The notes beneath the pieces were generated by a model. It was not told the DNA's origin. It did not search any database and was given only the letters and a program-made list of their open reading frames with translations. From Metabacillus sp. KUDC1714 (GTDB lineage: Bacteria > Bacillota > Bacilli > Bacillales > Bacillaceae), in NCBI RefSeq assembly GCF_014217835.1, contig NZ_CP055263.1, forward strand, positions 1,315,001 through 1,379,000: a DNA stretch of 64,000 nucleotides. Direction: 5' to 3'. Every line of letters begins with the position of its first letter. Within the stretch, counting starts at the first letter, position 1. A program made the position numbers and the translations under genes. Shown piece by piece: positions 27,503 to 35,016 of this stretch.

Positions 27503-28666
27503 AGGCATTTGATTGGATTGAGCCAACATTGCTTGTGCTGCTTGAGAAAGAATAGAATTCTTAGTTTGGTTCATCATTTCTTTCGCCATGTCAACGTCTC
27601 TTACACGCGATTCAGCAGCTGTTAAGTTTTCAGAGGATGTGTTCAAGTTATTGATTGAGTGTTCTAGACGATTTTGGTAAGCACCCATTTTAGAACGTTC
27701 TGCAGATACCATTTTAATTGCATCATCTATAACCTTAATAGCAGAATCTGCATCACTTTGAGTTAGAACTCCACCAGTTGAAGCAGTATCAGGATCAACT
27801 TTTAAAGATGAAACACTAGTAGTAGTTCCTCCGATTGCTCCAACAGTTATTTTTAACGAATCTGCTACATCTACAGTACCACCTGCACCATTAGCAGTTG
27901 TTACTGCATTATCAGTCTTATTTACTAATGCAATTTTCCCATCTGGTTTTACTTGCACTGATACTAAATCCTTAAATACAGCATTTCCCTGAATTTGATT
28001 GTTAATTGCATCAACTACACCCTTCACACTACCATAATCTTGGTCAAGAGTAATTGCCATTGTATCAGCACCAGCATTTGCAGATAAGGCAAGTTCAGAA
28101 TCTAACGCACCTGAAAAATCTGTAACAATAGATGCACTAGAGACTTGGCCACTTCCAGAAACAGTTCCAATTGCATCTGCATTCATATCATTGAACTGAA
28201 TATCCATTGATTGACCTTGATCGGCACCGATATGAATTTTCTCGTTTAAACTTCCACCTAACAGATTTTTAGTGTTAAATGTAGTATCATCAGCTATTCT
28301 ATCAATTTCATCAACTAATTGGTTTAACTCTTTTTGTATTTCTTTACGATCATCATCTGTCATTGTTCCGTTAGATGCTTGAACAGTAAGTTCACGTTGA
28401 CGTTGTAGAATACTATGAGTTTCATTTAATGCACCTTCTGCAGTTTGAATCAATGAAATACCATCTTGAGCATTTTTGGCAGCTTGATCCAATCCACGAA
28501 TTTGCCCACGCATTTTTTCAGAAATTGCTAATCCAGCAGCGTCATCACCAGCACGGTTGATACGAAGACCTGAAGACAATTTCTCCATTGATTTACCTTG
28601 AGCACTTGAAGCACTATTCAACTGACGATAAGTGTTAAGAGCTGCAATATTATGATTAATTCTCAT
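27476..28666 (-). CDS. hag: Flagellin
   Basis: Major filament protein, 396 aa in the unspliced frame. The N-terminal D0/D1 region (MRINHNIAALNTYRQL, then AGDDAAGLAISEKMRGQIRG) and the C-terminal D1/D0 region (RVRDVDMAKEMMNQTKNSIL, ending GVLQLLR) are conserved. The central part (about residues 165-310) is longer than in B. subtilis and variable. It has its own sigma-D promoter and a leader with CsrA sites. The last eight codons before the proximal stop overlap a predicted group I intron. Splicing at the predicted sites would replace QGVLQLLR by QANQQPQGVLQLLR and give 402 aa. Both forms keep the GVLQLLR end needed for FliS binding and export. Confidence 0.95.
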   Translation of the reverse strand: MRINHNIAALNTYRQLNSASSAQGKSMEKLSSGLRINRAGDDAAGLAISEKMRGQIRGLDQAAKNAQDGISLIQTAEGALNETHSILQRQRELTVQASNGTMTDDDRKEIQKELNQLVDEIDRIADDTTFNTKNLLGGSLNEKIHIGADQGQSMDIQFNDMNADAIGTVSGSGQVSSASIVTDFSGALDSELALSANAGADTMAITLDQDYGSVKGVVDAINNQIQGNAVFKDLVSVQVKPDGKIALVNKTDNAVTTANGAGGTVDVADSLKITVGAIGGTTTSVSSLKVDPDTASTGGVLTQSDADSAIKVIDDAIKMVSAERSKMGAYQNRLEHSINNLNTSSENLTAAESRVRDVDMAKEMMNQTKNSILSQAAQAMLAQSNQMPQGVLQLLR

Positions 28667-28673
28667 TATAAAT

Positions 28674-28710
28674 TTCCTCCTTGAATATATGAATGATCCA
28701 CATCCTTGTG
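28674..28710 (-). promoter_or_regulatory. Two CsrA-binding sites in the hag leader
   Basis: CACAAGGATGTG (28710-28699) forms a small hairpin CACA/TGTG with AGGA in the loop, nearly ideal for CsrA. The Shine-Dalgarno segment CAAGGAGGAA (28683-28674) supplies a second GGA. CsrA bound at both would block ribosome access, as in B. subtilis hag. The csrA and fliW genes lie directly upstream. Confidence 0.85.
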
Positions 28711-28771
28711 AATCTTCTAAGTTAAGGTGTCCCTCATGTCGGCCGCCATTTGGTTCAACCTCTTACTTTAT

Positions 28772-28797
28772 ATATCGTCGCTAGGTTGAAAAGTTTA
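28772..28797 (-). promoter_or_regulatory. Sigma-D promoter of hag
   Basis: TAAA (28797-28794), a 14-base spacer and GACGATAT (28779-28772) match sigma-D with one difference in the -10 box. It gives a leader of about 100 bases, long enough to hold the two CsrA sites. Confidence 0.9.
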
Positions 28798-28809
28798 ATA
28801 GATTTTGTA

Positions 28810-28852
28810 GAAAAAAATAAAAAAACCTCAAGTTTTTTTACTTAAGGTTTTT
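28810..28852 (-). terminator. Terminator of the flgM-csrA operon
   Basis: AAAACCTTAAGT pairs with ACTTGAGGTTTT and is followed by a T-run on the minus strand. The csrA stop codon lies inside the 5' arm. It separates the upstream operon from the hag promoter. Confidence 0.88.
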
Positions 28853-29071
28853 GGGCTGTGTTTTTAATAGTTCTAGGATGTTTGGGAGTATGGAAGCTGC
28901 TTCATTATTTGATTCTTGGATGGACATATAGATTTCTTTTCGATGAACCTCAATGTCCTTTGGAGCTTTAATTCCTAACTTTATTTGGTCACCTTGAACA
29001 GAAAGAACGGTAATTTCAATATTATCTCCAATTTGAATTGATTCATTTAGTTTTCTTGTTAGTACTAGCAT
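28838..29071 (-). CDS. csrA: CsrA, RNA-binding translational repressor
   Basis: A 77-aa dimeric RNA-binding protein beginning [20 protein letters not shown], with RKEIYMSIQ forming the end of the fifth strand. It blocks hag translation by binding GGA motifs in the hag leader. FliW, encoded immediately upstream with a short gap, antagonises it when flagellin has been exported, giving homeostatic control of flagellin. The gene's stop codon is part of its own terminator hairpin. Confidence 0.97.
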   Translation of the reverse strand: MLVLTRKLNESIQIGDNIEITVLSVQGDQIKLGIKAPKDIEVHRKEIYMSIQESNNEAASILPNILELLKTQPKNLK

Positions 29072-29082
29072 CCATCCACCAC

Positions 29083-29520
29083 CTACTTCACTACTTTTTC
29101 TGGAATTAATTTTTGCTTAGTTATATATTGAGTATCTGTTAAGATAATTTGTTTCGCTTGATTATTCCTTGTGTTAAGAACGATCGGGGCCTGTAAATTT
29201 GCAGTTGAGTCTTCGAATGGATCCTTGACGTTCAATATTGTCCACACTGTTACATCTTTTTCAGATGTTAATTCAAGTAATTGCTTATCGTTTTCAGTAA
29301 TATCAAATTCATACGTTTCAAAAAAGTCAAACGGATTAACAGTGACAAACCCCAACTCCGGTGTCTCTGTTGATTGCAATATCCAAAACGGTGAATCGCT
29401 ATCTAAAGGAAGTAATACAAATGATTTCTCATCTAGAAAGCCTGGCAACCCATTTTGGAAACGAAGAATGTCCTTTTCCTCTATCTCAATAACCCCATGA
29501 TACTTTGTTGTTAGTTTCAT
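29083..29520 (-). CDS. fliW: FliW, CsrA antagonist and flagellin-binding factor
   Basis: A 145-aa beta-barrel protein with the family motifs [20 protein letters not shown] near the start and an acidic surface in the middle. FliW binds either Hag or CsrA. Free Hag titrates FliW, leaving CsrA active on the hag leader. It lies between yviE and csrA with short gaps, as in B. subtilis. The start ATG follows AAGGAGAATAAATGA. Confidence 0.96.
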   Translation of the reverse strand: MKLTTKYHGVIEIEEKDILRFQNGLPGFLDEKSFVLLPLDSDSPFWILQSTETPELGFVTVNPFDFFETYEFDITENDKQLLELTSEKDVTVWTILNVKDPFEDSTANLQAPIVLNTRNNQAKQIILTDTQYITKQKLIPEKVVK

Positions 29521-29524
29521 TCAT

Positions 29525-30094
29525 TTATTCTCCTTTATTTACAGGTACAAAATCAGTATGGAGTTCGTTTCTTCTTTCCAGATTCACTTCAACCGTTCCT
29601 GGTTGATAGTCAATGATTGGTTTATTTTGCGATACGTCTATATTAGGTTTATTTTGCGTAACCTCGATGTTTACCTTCGCAGGCTCATATTGAATTTTCA
29701 CACTACCAGCCGAAGGTATAAACCCAACATTAAATGGATAAATCGGCTTTTGACTTCGTTTCTTCGCTATATCAGCAAGCGGATTTCCTCCGTCCTCTAT
29801 CCGCTTTAATTGTTCGCCTTCTTCAGCTCTGCGGGCGATTCCTGCCATTACATCTTGATGTCCCTGTTGTGCAGCCTCTCTAATTCGCCGTGAAATATGC
29901 TTCAAATCCATGTCTGCCCATGCTTCAGTTTGATCAATTGATAGATTAGACGGGGTGGCTTCTATTGATAACTCGGCTTTCGGCTGTTCAATTGAAAGGT
30001 CTGCTTTTGGTTGTTCGATTGTTTGCTGTCCTTTAGTAGTATGAATACTAATTTGCGCGGTTATACTTTGCAAGCGAATTTGCGGTATTTTCAT
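29525..30094 (-). CDS. yviE: YviE, DUF6470 protein of the flagellar operon
   Basis: A protein of about 189 aa with the N-terminal motif MKIPQIRLQSITAQISI and tandem EQPKADLSIEQPKAELSIE repeats (about residues 23-50). A helical segment follows (DLKHISRRIREAAQQGHQDVM) and then further beta-type repeats with IDVSQNKPII. The function is unknown. The ATG at 30094 follows GGGAG by eight bases; an upstream GTG at 30103 is closer than optimal. It is conserved between flgL and fliW in Bacillus, so a role in flagellar assembly is likely but unproven. Confidence 0.88.
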   Translation of the reverse strand: MKIPQIRLQSITAQISIHTTKGQQTIEQPKADLSIEQPKAELSIEATPSNLSIDQTEAWADMDLKHISRRIREAAQQGHQDVMAGIARRAEEGEQLKRIEDGGNPLADIAKKRSQKPIYPFNVGFIPSAGSVKIQYEPAKVNIEVTQNKPNIDVSQNKPIIDYQPGTVEVNLERRNELHTDFVPVNKGE

Positions 30095-30167
30095 TTCCTT
30101 CACTCCCTAGTAAAAAGGTCTGACTCATCCCAATGTGTCAGACCCAATCAATCCTATTTAATGTTAC

Positions 30168-31046
30168 TTATCTTAAGAAATCTATCAATGACGGCTGAAT
30201 AATCTTTGAACTAACCGCTAAGGATGCACGGTGAATGCTTTCTTGGATTGTTAAATCGGTGATGACTTTCTCAATGTCAGCATCTTCATTCTCAGATAAA
30301 ATTCGACTTGCGATAATTTCCTGATCTTGAATTCTTGTATCAATCATTTCTAAACGATTGTAGCGTGCTCCGATTTCAGAGCGTTCTGCAGACATGACAT
30401 CGAAATGTTCATCTATTTTGCTAAGAAATTCATCGCCGCTTTCTATGCTGCCACTATTTAACGCATCCTCAATTGATTGCAGTGTATTAAATAGTTCACT
30501 ACCAAACACATTTGTTGGGTTTATATTCACTTTGAGCTTTACGCCATTTGAAACTTCTACTTTAAATGCATCGGTATTCATATCCACAGTAATGCCACTA
30601 TCATCAATTGTCACAGGAGCACTATCAGTTTTTGTTCCGTTAAAGATATAACGACCAGCTACTTGTGTGTTTGCCACATTTGCTAAGTCTTCCTTTAACT
30701 GTCCAATTTCAACTCCGATTGCTTTTAAATCCTCTGGACTGTTTGATCCGTTGCTACCTTGTACAACTAGCTCACGTACACGCTGAATAACCTGTGTTGC
30801 ATGCTCAATACCAGATTCAGAGCTTTCCATCCATTGATATCCTTCCGATAAATTCCGCTTATACTGTTCCACTTCAGTCAAATTCGTTCGATAGTACATC
30901 CCTTTAATCGCTACAACCGGATCATCAGAAGGTCGGTTGATCTTCTTGCCTGTTGCAAGCTGATCTTGGTATTTCCCCATATTTGAATAGCTTTGGCTTA
31001 AGTGGCGAAGCGAGTTTGTCGCCAGCATTCCTTGAGTTACACGCAT
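30168..31046 (-). CDS. flgL: FlgL, hook-filament junction protein
   Basis: Hook-associated protein 3, 292 aa, a flagellin-like protein forming the second layer of the hook-filament junction. The N-terminus MRVTQGMLATNSLRHLSQSY and the conserved GKKINRPSDDPVVAIKGM are characteristic. The C-terminal helix (VITDLTIQESIHRASLAVSS) resembles flagellin D0. It follows flgK by 11 bases and is co-transcribed with it. Confidence 0.96.
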   Translation of the reverse strand: MRVTQGMLATNSLRHLSQSYSNMGKYQDQLATGKKINRPSDDPVVAIKGMYYRTNLTEVEQYKRNLSEGYQWMESSESGIEHATQVIQRVRELVVQGSNGSNSPEDLKAIGVEIGQLKEDLANVANTQVAGRYIFNGTKTDSAPVTIDDSGITVDMNTDAFKVEVSNGVKLKVNINPTNVFGSELFNTLQSIEDALNSGSIESGDEFLSKIDEHFDVMSAERSEIGARYNRLEMIDTRIQDQEIIASRILSENEDADIEKVITDLTIQESIHRASLAVSSKIIQPSLIDFLR

Positions 31047-31057
31047 GTTTTACTTAC

Positions 31058-32617
31058 CTACCTTCCTGATAATCCCATTCCATTGATAATACGATCTAAT
31101 ATTTCATCCTGCATCGTGATCATTCGTGCAGACGCATTGTAGGCATGCTGGAATTGGATCATGTTTGTCATTTCTTCATCAAGTGATACGGCACTGACTG
31201 ATTGTCTTCTAACATCTACTGCATCTTTAAGAACTCCACTGTTTGCTGTTAAGCGTTCAGCTTCTTGTGCGTCAACTGCCATTCCACCGATGATACTTTC
31301 ATAATAGTTTTGAAAGGAAGTCGTGTTTCCATCTATACTAAATGTTTTGTTTTTTACATCGGCAAGCTTGGATGCGTTCTGACTGTCACCTATTGCAACT
31401 TCGCCATCTGCGTTAGGCAGTGCTGCAGCAATATGATCAGTAGAATTGATGATATCTTGTGAGATTTTGATAAGCTCTGCTGCTCCTTTTGAATCTGTTA
31501 ATCCATCTTCACCGAATGCGAAGAAGTCTACAGGAGTATGCGTCTTTGAATTATAGTCCTCAATACTCCAGCCTTCCTTATGTGCTTCATTAAATTTAGT
31601 AGCAAACTCAAATGCCATTGTATCGATATTTCCAAGCATATCTGGAAATAGTCCTTTTTCAAAGATACTTGTTCCACTTTCATACGTATAGCCATATGAA
31701 TCAATTAAACTGCTAATTTTTCCAGTACTATTAAACTCTAAAACTCCTAGTGTTTTTTGACCAATTGATACGGTTTCAACTAAGCCGCTATCTTTTTTGT
31801 AGCCCACTGTTAGTTCATTTACTTTTTTATTTTTTGCATCAACTAGTGTACCAAGTGAGTTTCCGTTGTCATCAACGATTTCAACTGTTAGCGAACCTTC
31901 TGCGATGGCAAGGGCATTACCTCCAGAAGGATTTGAAGTTACTTTAACATTAGCAAGTGATGAAAGTTGGTCGATTAAACGATCTCGTTCATCATATAAG
32001 TCATTTGGTAAATAACCGTGCGGTTCGATTTCAGAGATTTGTTTATTGATGTTATTAATTTGTGAAGCTAGCGAATTTATTTCCTTTACTGTAACATCCA
32101 GCTCATTTTTCAGATCACCTTGAATGGATTTCAATGATGTTGAAAGATAGTTGAATGTTTCTGCAACAGCAATGCCGCGTTCACGTACGACCGAGCGGGC
32201 GCCTGCATTTGTTGGGTTAACCGCTAAGTCTTGCAGGGATTGCCAGAAACGATCAAGAGTGATAGATAAGCCCGAATCAGATGGCTCATTCATAATTTCC
32301 TCCATCTTTTCTAACGCGTTTGCACGAGAATCCCAGTAACCGAGTTTGTTATTTTCACTTCGGTATTGAACATCTAAGAAATCCTCACGAACTCGTTGTA
32401 CCGTTCCTGCCTCAACACCAGTACCCATTTGACCTGGTATGACAGGACTATTTTTTGAAACAGTTGGATATGGTGTTGTTTGAACAAAGTTAACACGCTG
32501 ACGTGAATAACCAGGTGTATTTGCATTCGCAATATTGTGTGCTGTTGTGCTTAGGGCACTTTGTTGTGTGAACATTCCTCGTTTTGCAATCTCTAATCCA
32601 TAAAAAGTAGATGTCAT
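31058..32617 (-). CDS. flgK: FlgK, hook-filament junction protein
   Basis: Hook-associated protein 1, 519 aa, the first layer between hook and filament. The N-terminal rod-type motif is STFYGLEIAKRGMFTQQSALSTT with ANANTPGYSRQR, and the C-terminal helix SAVSLDEEMTNMIQFQHAYNAS is characteristic. The ATG at 32617 follows AAAGGAGG by nine bases; the upstream in-frame codons are in the leader. Export needs its chaperone FlgN, encoded just upstream. Confidence 0.96.
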   Translation of the reverse strand: MTSTFYGLEIAKRGMFTQQSALSTTAHNIANANTPGYSRQRVNFVQTTPYPTVSKNSPVIPGQMGTGVEAGTVQRVREDFLDVQYRSENNKLGYWDSRANALEKMEEIMNEPSDSGLSITLDRFWQSLQDLAVNPTNAGARSVVRERGIAVAETFNYLSTSLKSIQGDLKNELDVTVKEINSLASQINNINKQISEIEPHGYLPNDLYDERDRLIDQLSSLANVKVTSNPSGGNALAIAEGSLTVEIVDDNGNSLGTLVDAKNKKVNELTVGYKKDSGLVETVSIGQKTLGVLEFNSTGKISSLIDSYGYTYESGTSIFEKGLFPDMLGNIDTMAFEFATKFNEAHKEGWSIEDYNSKTHTPVDFFAFGEDGLTDSKGAAELIKISQDIINSTDHIAAALPNADGEVAIGDSQNASKLADVKNKTFSIDGNTTSFQNYYESIIGGMAVDAQEAERLTANSGVLKDAVDVRRQSVSAVSLDEEMTNMIQFQHAYNASARMITMQDEILDRIINGMGLSGR

Positions 32618-32636
32618 TGAGTTTTTCCTCCTTTCG

Positions 32637-33122
32637 TTATGCTTGTGAATCAAATAAAGATCGACGCTTTATATCTGATTGTGTTTTATTTCCGTCCGGT
32701 CGATTGTAGTTCGTAAGGCTTTCCTGAGGCATTAACATATCTAAAGAAATGGACACAAATTGTAAGGCCTGCTGTGTTAAATCTCTATTTAGCTGGTTAG
32801 CTGCTGTCAGCTTTTCCATCACTTCGGTGAATTCGTTAGCGATTCTCTCCAGGGATTGTTTTTCATGACCTGAAGATTTTTCAATACATGCTGAAAGTGT
32901 TAAATTTTCAGCATGACCCAGAAATTCTGAAGTAACCTGGACTCTTTCTGCTTCCAGTTGTTTAATTGCCTGAACAAACATTTGCTCTTTTTTCAGCAAT
33001 TCCTTTAATTCTTCGATATTCTCACTCTTCAAGCTTTCCGTTTTCTGGAGGGTTATTTTATGGAGATTTTGATGAAGTTGTAAAAGTTTCTCTAGATTTT
33101 TAATCAATTTCTCAGCTGACAT
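32637..33122 (-). CDS. flgN: FlgN-type chaperone for FlgK and FlgL
   Basis: A 161-aa helical protein (YvyG) with long amphipathic helices (LIKNLEKLLQLHQNLHKI, LKELLKKEQMFVQAIKQLE) and a polar C-terminal tail. In B. subtilis YvyG is the FlgN export chaperone for hook-associated proteins. The position between flgM and flgK fits. Sequence similarity in this family is weak, so position and fold carry the call. Confidence 0.9.
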   Translation of the reverse strand: MSAEKLIKNLEKLLQLHQNLHKITLQKTESLKSENIEELKELLKKEQMFVQAIKQLEAERVQVTSEFLGHAENLTLSACIEKSSGHEKQSLERIANEFTEVMEKLTAANQLNRDLTQQALQFVSISLDMLMPQESLTNYNRPDGNKTQSDIKRRSLFDSQA

Positions 33123-33158
33123 TTATATAACCCTCCGTATTGAAAGCTTGTAAGTCAA

Positions 33159-33422
33159 TTATTTTTTGTAAAAGTTAACCAATCCCGTTGCAATCGCCTT
33201 CGGATCAATTGTATATGTGCCGCTCTCTAGTTGTGTTTTTATCGCTTGAACCTTTTCTTGTCTTGCTTTTGTTACCTCGTTTGATTGTTGGAGATCGATT
33301 GCTTTTGAGGAAATCTCTACTTTATCTTCCTTTGTTTGAGGTTTTTGTGCTGCTGTAGCACTTTTTTCTAAACTGCGTTTATATGGATTTACACCCATAG
33401 AACCAAGATTATTTATTTTCAA
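33159..33422 (-). CDS. flgM: FlgM, anti-sigma-D factor
   Basis: An 87-aa protein with a disordered N-terminus and a C-terminal helical sigma-binding region (EVTKARQEKVQAIKTQLESG and IDPKAIATGLVNFYKK). It holds sigma-D inactive until the hook is complete. It begins with a TTG at 33422 after GAGGG. A sigma-D promoter lies in the gap upstream, forming a feedback loop in which sigma-D makes its own inhibitor. Confidence 0.95.
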   Translation of the reverse strand: MKINNLGSMGVNPYKRSLEKSATAAQKPQTKEDKVEISSKAIDLQQSNEVTKARQEKVQAIKTQLESGTYTIDPKAIATGLVNFYKK

Positions 33423-33457
33423 GAGGATCCCTCGCTTTCGTGCGTTATATATATTAT

Positions 33458-33484
33458 TTATCGGATTGTTTTAACCAAGTTTTA
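33458..33484 (-). promoter_or_regulatory. Sigma-D promoter of flgM
   Basis: TAAA (33484-33481), a 15-base spacer and TCCGATAA (33465-33458) match sigma-D with two differences in the -10 box. It lies between yvyF and flgM, about 36 bases before the flgM start, as known for B. subtilis. Confidence 0.78.
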
Positions 33485-33489
33485 GTGAT

Positions 33490-33918
33490 TCACCTTTTTT
33501 TAGTACTTTGGGAGTAGTAAGTGTAACTAGACGTTTTTAGTTGGTTCCGCTCACTAATCTTTTCTACCTGCTCCATTTGATCCAGTTGCTTGTGAATATC
33601 CTGTTTACAGCTTTCACAAATCTTATCTTCTTTAATCGTTTTTCCACATTTTGCACATGGGTATCCGAGATTAGGAAAATTAGAAAGCTGAATTCTACCA
33701 TTACGTATAAATTTTAACACCAATTCTTCCTCAACACCCGTCGCTTCAACGACTTCATGAAGCATTGCTTTGCGATTTTCACGCTTGCGTAAAAATTGGT
33801 AGACTGTTTCATATGCTTTTTCTTCTATTTTGAAACAGCCATCACATACTGAACGAAACTGTGTTTTTACAAATAAGGCATTACATTTTGGGCAGTTTGA
33901 TAGTTCTCCCATTGTCAT
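33490..33918 (-). CDS. yvyF: YvyF, zinc-ribbon protein upstream of flgM
   Basis: A 142-aa protein with an N-terminal zinc motif (CPKCNALF, then CDGCF), a middle helical part resembling a winged helix (MLHEVVEATGVEEELVLKFIRNGRI) and a second zinc motif (CAKCGKTI, then CESC). This arrangement resembles the TIGR03826-type flagellar operon protein family. It is likely a nucleic-acid-binding regulator; in B. subtilis it is reported to modulate FlgM, which I cannot verify here. It is the first gene after comFC and has its own sigma-D promoter. Confidence 0.9.
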   Translation of the reverse strand: MTMGELSNCPKCNALFVKTQFRSVCDGCFKIEEKAYETVYQFLRKRENRKAMLHEVVEATGVEEELVLKFIRNGRIQLSNFPNLGYPCAKCGKTIKEDKICESCKQDIHKQLDQMEQVEKISERNQLKTSSYTYYSQSTKKR

Positions 33919-33946
33919 TCTCCTATCCGAATATGATCTATTACTT

Positions 33947-33973
33947 ATATCGGCAGGTATATTAATTTTTTTA
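33947..33973 (-). promoter_or_regulatory. Sigma-D promoter of yvyF overlapping the comFC stop
   Basis: TAAA (33973-33970), a 15-base spacer and GCCGATAT (33954-33947) are a perfect sigma-D match. The first three bases of the -35 box are the comFC stop codon. The flagellar unit can thus be read both from comF transcription and from this promoter. Confidence 0.9.
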
Positions 33974-34660
33974 GCTTCTAATTAATGTTAAAGAGGAAAC
34001 ACTTGTAGCTCCGTGTTGAATAAGTAGCTTTGCAGCATGCCTAAGTGTGCTCCCTGTTGTATAAATATCATCTATTAATAAAAAACTTCTATTATCTATT
34101 TTACTTGATTCTGTCACAGAAAACACATTTGAGGCTGTTAATCGTTCGAGACGTGATTTTTTTGATTGTTTTTCATGGTGGGTTCGTTGGAGAACGTCTA
34201 GTTGGGGAATAGGGAGGAAATCAGCGAGCAGTTTTGCTTGATTAAAACCACGTTCATACAAGCGTTCTTTGCTTAAGGGGATCGGGATTGCATAGTCAAT
34301 ATTTTGAGAGGAAATTTGGTTTTTATAAACGCCAAGAAAGTCGTTTTGAAATACGTTAACCAAAGCAGCATCTCCACGGAATTTAAAGGTTGCAAGAACT
34401 TCCTTTACTGCGTCATTATATTCAAATACTGAGATGTTTTTGTGGAGGATGTTTTTCCACATAGGATCATCCTCCCACCTTTGGCAGTCACTACACCGCG
34501 TTTCTGTTTCCTGTGGCCGACTACAGCTAGGACAGGTTGCCCCTGTAATCTTTTTTAACGCTTGATAGCACTCATCACATGCTGTATTTTCAGGTAGCAA
34601 CAGCAAGCTTGTCCATGAAGCCTTGTTAGCAATCTCTTCATTACAGATAAGACATATAAT
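33971..34660 (-). CDS. comFC: ComFC, phosphoribosyltransferase-like competence protein
   Basis: A cytoplasmic competence protein of about 230 aa. It has an N-terminal zinc-finger region (ICLICNEEI, ACDEC, CPSCSRP, CSDC) and a PRTase domain with the PRPP loop FLLIDDIYTTGSTLRHAAKLL. It acts with ComFA in uptake of single-stranded DNA. No ATG, GTG or TTG fits the expected start: B. subtilis ComFC begins MICLLC, and the equivalent here is ATT ATA TGT, one base after the comFB stop and ten bases after AAAGGAG. I therefore propose an ATT start at 34660. An ORF from 34720 would overlap comFB by 60 bases. Confidence 0.9.
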   Translation of the reverse strand: MICLICNEEIANKASWTSLLLLPENTACDECYQALKKITGATCPSCSRPQETETRCSDCQRWEDDPMWKNILHKNISVFEYNDAVKEVLATFKFRGDAALVNVFQNDFLGVYKNQISSQNIDYAIPIPLSKERLYERGFNQAKLLADFLPIPQLDVLQRTHHEKQSKKSRLERLTASNVFSVTESSKIDNRSFLLIDDIYTTGSTLRHAAKLLIQHGATSVSSLTLIRS

Positions 34661-34661
34661 C

Positions 34662-34946
34662 TTAGATCTTCTCCTTTTGTTGATTTTGGCATGTCGGATT
34701 ATCAGAAACAATCTTTGCACATTCAGCTAGTTTTACTAGAAGTGAAGTCATTTCTTGTTTATCAATAAATTCGGCCTTAATATACATGACTTTCTCTGCC
34801 TTCGTCACATAACGAGGGTGGGTTTTATTTAATGTGAGGGCTAGGATGTCGTCTAAGCACTCATTGCAGGTGCAATTTAGCTGTAGTCGAGTTTTATATT
34901 CGTCTAATAAATCCTTCATAATCCGTTCCATCGCGTTAATGATCAT
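34662..34946 (-). CDS. comFB: ComFB, late competence protein
   Basis: A 94-aa protein with a helical N-terminus (MKDLLDEYKTRL), a cysteine pair TCNECLDDILALTLNK and the motif PRYVTKAEKVMYIKAEFID, as in the ComFB family, which in other bacteria is linked to cyclic-dinucleotide binding. The ATG at 34946 follows AAGGAG by nine bases; the longer frame to 35039 runs into comFA. It lies between comFA and comFC as in B. subtilis and is not essential for transformation there. Confidence 0.92.
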   Translation of the reverse strand: MIINAMERIMKDLLDEYKTRLQLNCTCNECLDDILALTLNKTHPRYVTKAEKVMYIKAEFIDKQEMTSLLVKLAECAKIVSDNPTCQNQQKEKI

Positions 34947-35016
34947 GCTTACGATCTCCTTGCTGTCAATATTACTTTGATTATGACATAGAAAGGATTT
35001 ATGCGAAAGATCTATA

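Noticed and set aside
27321..27503. A 60-codon plus-strand ORF opposite the hag intron
   Set aside because: It lies entirely within the structured intron core on the opposite strand, has no ribosome site and its sequence is explained by the conserved RNA elements.
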